In this document: positions 10,833 through 21,575 of the stretch, in pieces
Layout: every line of letters starts with the position of its first letter
Numbering within the stretch: position 1 is the first letter of the stretch
Assembly (NCBI GenBank): GCA_013397455.1
Contig: VYZB01000223.1
Coordinates: 888,263 to 952,262 of the forward strand
Reading direction: 5' to 3'
Origin: Crotophaga sulcirostris
Lineage: Eukaryota > Chordata > Aves > Cuculiformes > Crotophagidae
Length of the DNA: 64,000 bases
The notes under the pieces: model-generated
The model's input: only the letters and a program-made list of their open reading frames with translations
What the model was told of the DNA's origin: nothing
The model's database searches: none
Made by a program: the position numbers and the translations under genes

Positions 10833-13800
10833 CTGTGGAAACAAAAAGAGGAAAACATTTCCTGAGAGGAAATTACAGCAAAAATACTGTGCTTGAGGGA
10901 AAGCAACAACCACCTTATTGCCCAACAGCTCTATTGCTCGCTGAGCACAGTGGGAAGAAAATACCCTGCAAAAGGATGCTTCTGTTGTCATGAAATCCCT
11001 TGAGTTGCATAATATACAGCTGTTACACCCAGCAGTTTTATTTACCTATGATGAAATTTTGTTTTCAGCACAAAGTGAAGTCACAACATAGGAGGAGTGT
11101 AAAATTCAGTTTAAACCTCTACCAGCTTTGAAGCGCACGATGCTGTCGCCTCTGTGCAAGGTAAAAAAACTAAAATGAGGTGGCACATCAATTTGCTGAA
11201 AAGTATCTGATGTGCCTTTTGGATACAGTTTTTGCTTTACACTGGATGTCTCAGTCAGAGTAATGTGGTAGGTGAGAATGAAAAGAGAACTGATGTCCTG
11301 GCTTCTAAAACATTTCTTAATTAAGTAAGAGTTGCCAAGACCCGAGAAAATAGCAAAGCCAGCATTTTCCTTTCTGGCAGCCATTAATTGAGTAGGGGGA
11401 CTATATTTTGAGCCAGCATAATGCATTATTGCTTCTCTCAAACTAGTTGAATTCTGCCAACCTGCATAGACAACATTTTGTCCCGTGAACCAGCTTGAAG
11501 GGCTTTACTGTAAAAGTAAATTTGCTGTTCACAGGGAGAATACCTCCTCAAATAGTCTCCCGAGGTGAAAGGGAACATCTTCCTTCAGCAAGGCAAAGTG
11601 CCTTGAATTTTTGAAAACAGGGAGGAGCAAGCTCACCTCTTTGTACTGCCAATTGTACCAAATGTTAAAAACTGATTTATTTTTCCGTGCTAAGGAAAAA
11701 AAAAATCTAATTACACCCTAATTTTGTCTCTACTCTGTATCAGAATGCTAAGAAGGCTGTATACTTGCACCTTCCCATGCCACATCTGGGAATCCTCCCA
11801 GCTGTCAGGACAGTCCCACCCTATCCCAGAAGAGAATCAGTGGTCATTACTGCTTTTTCTACATTGAGGCAGTAGGTCTTCAGGGTGTCAGATGCTATTG
11901 AACCATGTCCATCATGGCTACAAAGGGCAATCTGCGTAGTGGAGCTGTTGTACTCCTTCCTTCCCTGGAATCACCCTCAGTCCCTGATGTACCAACACTT
12001 AATAGATTTGTGAGAGAAACTCTCTTGTACAACTTGTTTCCACATTGCCTTTCAAATGGAGTTGCAGAACAACAGAATAAGAGAAAGACAAAGCCTGAAA
12101 CTAAATAGCAGTTCAAACAATTGACTTATTTACAAGACATCCCCACAGCTGCCTGGAAATGTGAACATTCATTTAGGAGAAGTACTAAATAAATTATTGG
12201 ATGCAAAATCTGTTTGTTGGTCAAAGCAAGGAGCAGTATCTGCTTCAAACAGGTTTCCCTGCAAATTACTGAGAGAGAAAGCTTTACAATAAATACACAC
12301 AACCCAACAATCCACAAACTGACATAACACCATCAGCTAACAGTACCTGTAGTTGCTCCCGTCTTTTTGGAGGTCTCGGGCACCCCGGGTATAGCCTTTA
12401 GGTTTCACCTCTACAAACGTGCTGCTGTCACTGGAGCAGAGAAAGGATCACTGAAAGCAGCCAGAGGACTTCACTGAACGACTATTTCCCTTCCAAGCAG
12501 GTTTGCCCTGCAGCTCGGGGAGGATGGCTCTGCTGTCTCTGTGCATGCATCTAAAGCCTTTTCTCAGTGGGAGGCACCTTGAAGCTGTCCATGCATTTCT
12601 GATTTTAAAGAGGCAGTGCAATACAGAGACAATAGAGCTCAGCTCTTTTCTTTTTTTTTTTTTTTTTCTTTCCCGCTTTAAACCCCCTGAACACATCAAA
12701 CTGGTGGAGCAGCTTTGTTACCAAGTCTGAGCATGGAAGGTGTAAAACCCCAGTCTGCACTTGCCCTTTGAGTTTTGTCTGTGCTGGGCAGCAGCTACCT
12801 ACACCTAATGTGACACAGAGGCAAAATGCAAACCTCCCGATGGAGAGGAGGGGGAGGAAGGAGGGCGAACTGCTTCCCCAGGGACCTTTCTCTGTGGATC
12901 TTTCCCTGGCTATTGTCTTTAGGACTGCAGCTGTGGCAGCTCCTGCAGAAGGAGGGTCAAACGTTGAACAGCTGTAAATCAGAGAAGCCCTGACAGCTTT
13001 CCTTGCCCTCTCTGGGAATTACTCAGAGCAGAAAGGTGGCAGTGAGTCCTTAAGGACTTGGTGTCCTTTGCTAGCGCTGCCTCCTCATTGATCTGATCCG
13101 TTTACAGTCCTGGGAGCAGTTCTCTTGCTTCCCAGTTGTCCAGAAGGAAAGACACACCAAATCCTCTGTCCTCTTCTGCACCTCTGTGCTTATTCACATT
13201 AGCTAATATTTTTGAAGAAGCGTAGTTGGGACACATTACGTAGTCCCTAGCTGATGAGACCACAGGAGGGTGTAGAAGGTCATGAAGAGCATGGGGGATT
13301 TGCAGAAAACCTAAAATATGTGGCCTACAGTGCATAGCTTTCATGAGCTATTGGTCACTTATCTCTGGAAGAAGGAGATAAGAAATGTGTTAATGTGAAA
13401 TATGTCTGGTGTAAAAGAGCCACCAATGTAACATTTCTTCCAGAAAACATTGTGAAAGCCAGAGCAGACAGCATTAAGAATTTCACAGCAAATACTCTGC
13501 TTGGCTTTATTTTTAACCGTCAATATAATACCTGAAAAGCCATTGAGGGAATTTTAATATCCCAAAAGTGTGCAACCAAATGAAAAACGAGGAAATTGGA
13601 CACAATTCACTTGTTGAATTCTGTCACAAGAAGTGTAAATATAGTAGGTATGGAGAGAGACAAAGTGAACTTACAGTGTACATCAGAATCACATTTAAAA
13701 GATCCCTGAAATGGGTCTCATAAATCTTAAAAGTCCCTTCAGAAAACATAGTACACTAGAGGAAGGTCTTGCAAGCTTTACATTAAGAACATGCATGGTC

Positions 13801-14227
13801 TCTTTAAGACTTTATTCAGCCATCTCACATTAATTTATCTAATGAGTTAATCAAGCAATATGATATCCAAATATTTACATTCCTTTAGGCCAGAACCTCA
13901 GCTGCTGTGGAACAGTCTGTCCCCATTGACTCAAGGCAAGTTGGCATGGGAGCCCTGATAAATGCAGCCCCTCTAGATCTGCAGTTCGTGCTCCAGACAT
14001 CGCTTCTGTATGGCGGTTGTTCATCCACCGCGCTCCAAGTGATTGTGCTATATGTGTCAAGCTGTTCCTCAGAGAATACTGGTGATATTGTGAAATGCTG
14101 TGATCTGCATGCGCTGTGCGAGGCACTGCTTTGTAGTTGTTGAATAGGAATTGTTGAAAAGTGAAACCACTGATCCTGAGAGCCACCCTCGCAGCCGAAT
14201 GGGCAGAGTGAAAGTTAAAAGGTGCAT
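10833..14227. other. 5' flank of PROKR2, promoter-proximal region
   Basis: No protein gene recognised. It probably holds the untranslated first exon(s) and promoter of PROKR2, since the gene runs leftward from here. A poly-T run lies at 12651-12667 (poly-A on the gene strand), and GC is modestly raised from about 12.36 to 13.1 kb. No CpG island is evident. Confidence 0.4.
12347..12480 (-). other. Candidate non-coding first exon of PROKR2
   Basis: A GC- and CpG-richer patch on the minus strand ends at CTACAG|GTACTG (donor GT at 12346-12345), which would pair with the acceptor at 10833 to give a 1.5 kb intron. The 5' boundary is unknown. The donor is mediocre, and competing donors exist at 11637 (AGAG|GTGAGC) and about 13672 (GTAAGT), so this is only one of several options. 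Confidence 0.2.
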
Positions 14228-14774
14228 CTAGAGCCAAATGGGCTGCAGCGACAGTGGAAGGACTCTAAAGCCACGGGGTATATGCATGAGGATTTCCCAG
14301 CTACCGATGCTGTGTAAGAATTCCCAAAGGCTGCCTTCAAAACCTGCAGTTTCTTGTGACTTCTTGTGGAAATGTGCTGAAAGAGCAGCTCCCTGGGGCA
14401 GCCAGGCTGCCCTGTGGCAGGGGCAGTTGTCTGTCTGTGCACAGCTGGGACTTCTGTTGTCCCAGCACAGCCCAGTCCAGTGGCTCTGCAGCCTACAGGT
14501 CTCCTCTTCCTGGGGACAGAGCTCTGGGTGGCTTGCAGAGTCAGAGTTCCCATTATTTTTCAGAGGGCACAGGACTCTGGTGTTGGATTTCTGCTTAAGA
14601 CAAGGTTTCTCCTCGATAATAGTGGTTCCAGTGCCTTTCCCAACGGTATCACCGCATTCTACACAGTGTGACAGTGCATTTCCTGAGACCACTGCTACCA
14701 GTTTGATGAATTCAGGGTGGGAAAGAAAAAATGATGCTAAAAAATACCGTGTAAACAATTTACCTTCTTGTTAG
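14228..14774. other. Stop-poor, higher-GC block with ORFs on both strands
   Basis: Open frames of 178 codons (plus, 14238-14774) and 176 codons (minus, 14228-14758) overlap almost completely, and further frames of 80 to 112 codons run through the same stretch. I recognise no domain in any. A raised GC content makes long chance ORFs likely; an old repeat or a transcribed exon is possible but unproven. Confidence 0.3.
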
Positions 14775-14852
14775 TTTGTTGTTTTTTTTTTCCAGTAGTA
14801 TGGTCACAGTTTGAACATGGTAGTTATTTGGAGGCTAAAAGATGCAAAAACA

Positions 14853-14910
14853 TTTGCAATGTAAAGTACTTGTTTAGAGACTTTGCAATGTAAAGTACTT
14901 GTTTAGAGAC
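14853..14910. repeat. 29 bp perfect tandem duplication
   Basis: Two identical adjacent copies (14853-14881, 14882-14910) of a unit starting TTTGCAATGTAAAG and ending TTTAGAGAC. Identity suggests a recent event or an assembly artefact. Confidence 0.96.
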
Positions 14911-15629
14911 TTTCAAATAATGAATCTCTAAAGCTAGCATTTAGCCTGGGAACAGACCTAAGGACTCTGGCCTTTCATTTCAAAACAGCAAACTCACCAG
15001 CTACTGCCTAATTTTTCCTAATTGCTGAATCAATTGGACTCTGAGCGAGGTAATTAATCCTAGGGGACTTAGAAAAGCTTTGCATAAAGTATAGCTGGAG
15101 TTTTACAAAGGTTGCTAATACAAATCAGTTGGTGAAATGTGACAAAAGCACCCTGTGATTTTCTGGAAAAACAAACAATAGGTAGCAGCACACATGGGTT
15201 ACAACCATGTGTGTTTCTGCTCAGTATTCCAACCAGGCATTTGGTACAGGGGCCTTACTAAACATAAGAGTGTGTACTTTGTTCATGAGGACACTGAATT
15301 TGCTTACATAACGACTTAGTATATTTTTCTATTAAGTGAAAACATGCCTGTTGGATCTTCTTTGGATCAGAAATAAAAAAAAAAAGTCTGCCTTCTGCAA
15401 TTGTAAACTTTCCCTAACAAGAATTCTTAGAGGAAAGTAATTTTTGGATGGAGTTTGGCAAAAAAAATGCACACAGGAGTAACCCCACCATGCTCAGTGT
15501 TCCAGTGGTGTCTTAAGCCCTGGGAAACGGAAAACACAGAAGTATTTGACTTTATTAATGGATTATGTCATCATGTTAACTTTCTTTTTACTACCTTTTT
15601 CTACTTCCTTACTGAGAGCATCACTTCTC

Positions 15630-15869
15630 AGCTTGCAAAAAGGTGCAAAGCATTCGAAGGAGCAGCAGAAGAGGCTGTCAGCAACTGTAGTGACACTCCA
15701 CGAAGACAGCTGTCAGCACTATTGGAACAGCAGATGTGGTTCTTTCATCCGAAAGGTCTTTTCCTTTCAGAGATGCACAGGTTTCTGTGGACAGAGATAT
15801 TAAGGCAGTTCTCACAGCCTAATTACACAAGGGTTAGCAGAGCTGCACAGAGCTTACTTAATGCCCAAG
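15630..15869 (+). other. Exon-like block, unrecognised
   Basis: A pyrimidine-rich stretch (about 15575-15612) leads to CACTTCTCAG near 15632, followed by about 240 bases open in one frame, ending CCCAAG|GTAACC near 15869, a fair donor. The frame belongs to a 174-codon ORF (15455-15979) that begins at a TTG codon. The predicted peptide is helix-prone (AEEAVSN, LSALLEQQ) but matches no family I know. It could be a cryptic or lncRNA exon, or chance. Confidence 0.2.
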
Positions 15870-15979
15870 GTAACCCCGGGGCAATTAGAGACCTTCTTTC
15901 GAGTCTCCTGTTAAAATCTTTTAAATTCTTTTCCATCATGTATTTCCTGTTTTCTTCAACTCTGTTTATCATTTCATGA

Positions 15980-18900
15980 TGGTGTAAGAAAATAGTGTTT
16001 ATTTTGCTCAGCTCACCTTAGGATGGCAATCTTCTGTGAGAACCACGTCCCCTGCCCTCAACAATAGGTTATGAAATATGTACAAATAGATATAAGAAGT
16101 TTCCATTCCTAGCTGGCACTTATCACCCCTTACTGAAGAAGCCCATCTTACCTAAAGCAAAAGTGACAGTATTTGGGGTAGTGCAGGAAGCAGGGACCAG
16201 CCCAGGGGCTGTGCACAAATTTTGATGTCACAGTAGCATGACATGAATGACCACAAAAAAGAATTCTAGTCTTTAAACATTCAACATTTTGTTTAATTAT
16301 TAAATATTACTTTTTTTTTTCCCTTTTCTTTTGGATGTGTTTGTTAGGCTTTGTGTTTTTTTTAAACTTGGCCTTCCCCTAGAGCAAATGCCTGTTACCA
16401 CAAACCCTTCTCTCGAGCAGAAGGCCTACTGAAAGGCGAATGTTAAGTGCTTTTCTGCCCTAATCCTGCCTGAATGTACTCATAGTTTGGTGGATAATAA
16501 CATGCCAGTTGTGGGCAGTGGCAGTGGGCAGCAATATATGTCCTCAACAAGGCAGAAGATCACTGAGACAGCCTCCTTTGCCCCACTCACTTACCAGCTT
16601 TGGTCTCTGATAAGATTCCTCCCTGTCAAAATAATCCCAGTTAGCTCTTAGGGATTGCTTAATTTTAGACTAAGACTGTCAAACTCATTTCCAGAGATTC
16701 CTGAGAAGCCACGTCACTGTAAGTTCTGTCTGTTCTATGTCAGATATATGTAATAACAAGATCAGTGCTTGGAAACTTTTTGCCAGCTGGAGATAAAAAT
16801 CAGTTTAGCCAGTTGAAATGTCCTGTTTTGATATCATCATCTAACAAGTGTTGCTGCAATCGCTTGGAATTTCTAGGAATGCCTTTTCAAACTCAAAAAC
16901 TGGGGATTTTACTTGGAAATTGGAAATTTTCTTCTGCTTCTGCCTTTTTGTCTACTGAACAGCATACTTGTTAGGCAAAGTTTACAATTGCAAAAGGCAG
17001 ACAGTTTTTTTTAATTTCTGAATACTGCTCTAAGAAAATAATATGAAATCATATATAGCTCACGTAGAACAACATTTTGTAAAGAGATTTTAGGATTATC
17101 ATCTATCCTGCTGTTCCTGGGCTATATTACATATACCCAAATAATTTATGATAAAGGCTTTCCTGGCCTGATAGTGAAGAAATGTTATGATGTAGAGCTC
17201 ATATGTTTTTTTATCAGACTGTTGAATGTTTCTTAGCTGCACCAGGTAGAACTTTTAATGATCTTGCTTCAAATTCCTTATTTTATTATCTCCGATCCAG
17301 ATCTGAAGTCTATATTTGGCCTCTTCCTCAAGAATGGATTTACTCATACCCCATATTCAAAAGCCATTGTCTTTAAAAATATCTAAAAGGATCTTAGTAT
17401 GTTCTATATCTCAGTCAGACTAGTTGCTTCTTTGGATTTTCAGAGGTAATCTTCTTTATTTTGGATCTTTCTCAAAGGTACACTTAGTGCATCTTCTCTT
17501 TCAGTGGGTACTATGAGCTGCAGAATGCTTTTGGAAATGAAGCAGCTTTTTAATTGAAGTGTCTCAGTAGGAGAGATATCCTTCTGAAAACCTGCCAACT
17601 TCTTTGGAGGTCTAAGTAGGAGAAGCTGGATGCCGTATTTCTTAAAAAATTCAATCCTCATCCATTACAGATACAGTCTCAAATTTAAGGTAAATTGTCA
17701 GCACTTTCCTTTGCCATTACTACTCTCTGTTGACAAAGCCCTTTGGTTTGTATCATCATCTCTTCAATATCTTCTATTCTCTGCTTTTATTCAGTGTACA
17801 TTACACTCTATCCCTTTGCCTCAGCTTCAGGTCTCCTCTTTTGAATACTGTAGTGGTTTCAGCATTGCCATTTGTCATTGGCAACTTGGCATTTCACCCT
17901 GTATTTTCATGGCAGGCAGAATGGTTCCAACAATTTCCTTCTGCAGTTCCCATAATACCACCTTTATCTAAAAGACATCCTTAATTTCCTTATTTCTACC
18001 ATCTCAGCATGAGAAGATGCAGCCTGAAGCAAGTCTCTGTGAAGAACTTTTATTTCTAGCAGTGTGAATCATGGAGGTCTGGCTTGCTTATGCATGTGCA
18101 GAGACAGGTTCTATCTACTCCAGGTCCTCAGCTTCTCTGTGTAGCAAGAGATGAAGTATCTTAAACTCATGCCCCATTCTAGTGCCTGAGGCATTTTTTT
18201 GGTGCTTCATTAAAAGTTAATAAATCTTTTTTTTTTTTTGACTAGTTATTTGAGGTTTAAAGGGCTTTTGGAGTTCAATATCAATCTGAGAAAGAGTTTA
18301 ATATTCTGTGAAAGTTTTTTTCTGCATATACCTGAAATTAATTTTAACCCAACAGAAAAAAATACCTAATGGTAGTTTCATCTGAAGCTACTCAACTTCA
18401 GTATTTTTCTGAGTAAATGTTTATTTAAATGAGCTTGAAATTTTAAGCCCAGAGGTTTTCTGGAAGGAATATTTAACATAAGCCCAGCTGTCCTTTTCAA
18501 ATGAAATTGTTTATTAACGGAATTGGTGTCATTAGACACCAGGAAGCACACCTGTAAAGACACTTAACTATATAAAAAATTCACATTTTCCTAGTACTCT
18601 AATTTATGTAATTTTGCTGCAGGGAGTTCATTTTGAAGAGAAAAGGATGACAGATTGGATATTTAAGCACCATTCAGAAGGTTTCTAAAGGCTCATTTCC
18701 CTTTCAGTATTACTAACCCTCTCTCAAATAATTGTCATATTCTTTTCTATCCATTACCTGAGACATTCCCTTACCACTGGAGGTTTCTATGTTACTGTTT
18801 TCTACCTTTTGCTGCTTTTAGAGCTAGTTGTATATTCCAGGTCTGTAATTCCATGTTGAACCTGACAGATACTTTAGCCAAAGAGAAATAGAGGGAAAGA

Positions 18901-20047
18901 AAGATGATGAAAAGTTGCTACTACATGGGGACACTAAGCAATGTTCTTTCTGCCAGGGCAAATGAATTTTCCTGAGGTTTCTGCACTGTTTTCCTGGGAA
19001 GAGGAAGATTTTTGCTCATGTTTTTATTCTGTTTGGCTGGTTGAATTAAGAGGTCATTGCTTGAGCCTATAGAAAACCAGACCATGTATAAATTCATTTC
19101 AGCCCAGTTAGTGAGAAAGGCACTGACATGATCATGTGAAACATTGTGTGAAGGACACCTTTGGGAGGCAAGGAACCTACTTTTATCCCCTGCAAAGGAA
19201 GAACCATATCAAAGTACACTTTTACTTTCAAAGGGGCAGTGCTCCCCAGAGTACTTCAGCTGCCTTGTTGTCTTCAGGGTATGCATTTTTTTTACAGTGA
19301 GACTTGGCATCCTTCAGCCTTGTCTAGCGTAGATCTGACAAAAGAGATTAAGTCAGGAAGTCCAACATCAATCAGATGGAGGTGTGCCAGTCTGCTCCTA
19401 TGAATGGAAACTCCTCAACTGCATTTGTACCAGCCATAGGGAAGCCTGTAGATGTGGCTGACAGGTCAGCAGGAGACATACAAGAAAATATTGAGAGCCC
19501 CCAGCTATACCCATAACAGGTCCTAAAGCCAGTGGCACTTCTTATATATCGGGGCTATTCAGAACAAGACTTATCAAACAAAAATTATCAAAAAAAGATA
19601 ATTTTGATCATTTTAATGGTTGTTGCAGCAGTGCTTTCGAGTTCCTACTCTACTTGCATTGCTCTGCATTGCTCCAGCACTGTTTTTTTTTCCTGAAAGA
19701 TTACTAATGCAAAGACAAATACCAGACTGCTGCTGAGCTCTGTTATCCAGGTCCTCTTGCCTGAAGCAGCCTTTCTGTTGTTTTTTTTAAAGAAAGTCTC
19801 TTGATGCTGCTGGGGTGGTTTAAGGCTTGGACCTTAATGCTGGCAGGCAAGAGTCTTAAACAAATTCTGCAATTAAAATGGCAGGCAACGCAACCTGCCA
19901 GTCACTGCTTTTCTGCTTCATAAGGGTGAATATTGAAAAAGATTAAAAATCATTCAGAGTAATTGGATTGCCTGGGATTGCTGAGATGATAAAACTCTCC
20001 AGAAGTCACATGGTTGATACTGAGCTCGGTGAGGGCTGAGGGAGGTG
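15980..20047. other. Gene-free stretch
   Basis: No coding exon, CR1 copy or RNA gene recognised. It contains poly-T runs (16311-16320 and 18227-18239) and AT-rich single-copy-looking sequence. Confidence 0.55.
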
Positions 20048-20083
20048 GAAAGGGGCTGTTTAAAGGAAAGGGGCTGTTTAAAG
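20048..20083. repeat. 18 bp tandem duplication
   Basis: Two perfect copies of GAAAGGGGCTGTTTAAAG (20048-20065, 20066-20083). Confidence 0.95.
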
Positions 20084-20899
20084 GGCTCTGTGGATGCTCT
20101 GGCACCATGCTAAGTCTGCTGTAGTTAACTTTATGTTATGAAATGATATATTTGAAACCTCATTGAAGCCCTCACCGTCTGTCAATGTCTGCTTCACTCC
20201 TCTGCCAAAGGAAGTGACAAGATCTGTCTTTAAAAAATTGATGTGATTTAAAATTTAAAGAAAAATTGTTTCAACTCTTTTCTATCAAATATCACACAAT
20301 GGATTTCAAGAGCAACTTAGATGTTCTTTGTGAGATTATGTGACCTAACACAAAAAAAAGGAAAAAACCTCCAAATTCTTGAATTTCCTGCAAGTTTCTG
20401 CAAGTTGTCAATACTGGGTCAAAAAATTTCTATTCATCTCCTGAAAGGTCAAATTTTATGTTTAATTTGATGATACCTCTTAGTTCCTGACAGATCATTT
20501 CCGTGGATTGGATGGAATCAGGGTTAATACAGCCTGCGGGACTGTATACAAATGGATGAAAAATTCCACCCCTCCACCCTCCAGCATACATCAAGAATGA
20601 ATTTCCCACAGTACGAAAATCAGCATTCAGGTATGCATAACTTTTAAAGGTTATATTTTTTTTCCCCTCATTCATTTAATGGGTATAAATGATGAATGAT
20701 GGGACAAACCTTGTATTTCTCATTCTCCTTTTTGTTAGGATAAATTACTAGGCTGAGATTTCTCAGAGCAGATGGTGACGTTGATCACTTTGAACTGTAA
20801 GGAAGGTGAAGAGACATACTTTGTAGTGTCCCCCCACTACTACAAGAATACATCTGCTCTCTCTTAAAAAAAAAATCACACCTTTAAATTCAGTTTCTA

Positions 20900-21214
20900 A
20901 AAAGAGACAATGATAAATCCCAATTCATGCTAAGGTTGATCCCATAAACTCAGTATCAGGGCTCTGTAAGCATTGAAAGCTCCTAATGACCCTAATTAGC
21001 CTCACCTGGAACCTCCACCCACACCCCTCTGCTCAGAGGCTCGGGAGTTCAATTTCAGGTCAGCCCTGGGCATGCCTCCACCCCTGCACCAGGTAAGCTG
21101 TATCTGTGCCTCTTTGCTGCTTTGGCTCTGGTCTTGTCTCCTGGCTGGACAGAAGATTTATGTTGCAGTCGTGCTTCAGGATCTTTCTCTTCCTGCTCCA
21201 GATTGACCTTGAGT
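20900..21214. other. Unidentified sequence abutting the CR1 RT fragment
   Basis: A GC-richer block containing CTAATTAGCCTCACCTGGAA and CTCCACCCACACCCCTCTGC directly joins the broken end of the CR1 RT. It looks different from the AT-rich surroundings and may belong to another interspersed repeat, but I cannot name it. Confidence 0.3.
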
Positions 21215-21575
21215 TTTTGTTGGGAACAGTATCAAAAGCCTTGCTGAAATCTAGAAAGATCACATCAACTGGTTTTCCTTGGTCAATCAGGTGGATAACG
21301 CTGTCATAAAAGGAAATGAATTTTTTCAGGCAGGACCTTCCCTTTATAAATCTGTGCTGGCTGGGACCAATGACTACGTTGTCTTTCAGGTGTTTTTCAG
21401 TAGCTCCCAGAATAATCTTCTCCATAATCTTACCAGGCACTGAAGTGGGATTGACAGGCCTGTAGTTACTGGGATCATCCCTGCTGCCCTGCTTGAAGAC
21501 TGGGACAACGTTTGCCAGCTTCCAGTCAACTGGTACCTCTCCAGATTCCCAAGAGCGCTGGAAAATCGTTGGTCT
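21215..21575 (-). mobile_element. CR1 LINE reverse transcriptase fragment
   Basis: Minus-strand translation gives an unbroken frame of about 115 codons from VPVDWKLANVVPVFKQGS through NYRPV, PGKIMEKI, LKDNVVIGPSQHRF and VIFLDFSKAFDTVP. These are the N-terminal fingers/palm landmarks of a CR1-type non-LTR reverse transcriptase, ending at the first catalytic Asp region (block A, FLDFSKAFD). The rest of the RT, the endonuclease and the 3' tail are absent. After the FDTVP codons (about 21225) similarity stops and the frame continues into unrelated sequence. A dead fragment, not a gene. Confidence 0.93.

Noticed and set aside
12651..12667. Poly-T run as tail of a SINE-like retroposon
   Set aside because: No body with Pol III boxes or target-site duplication visible; birds have few SINEs.
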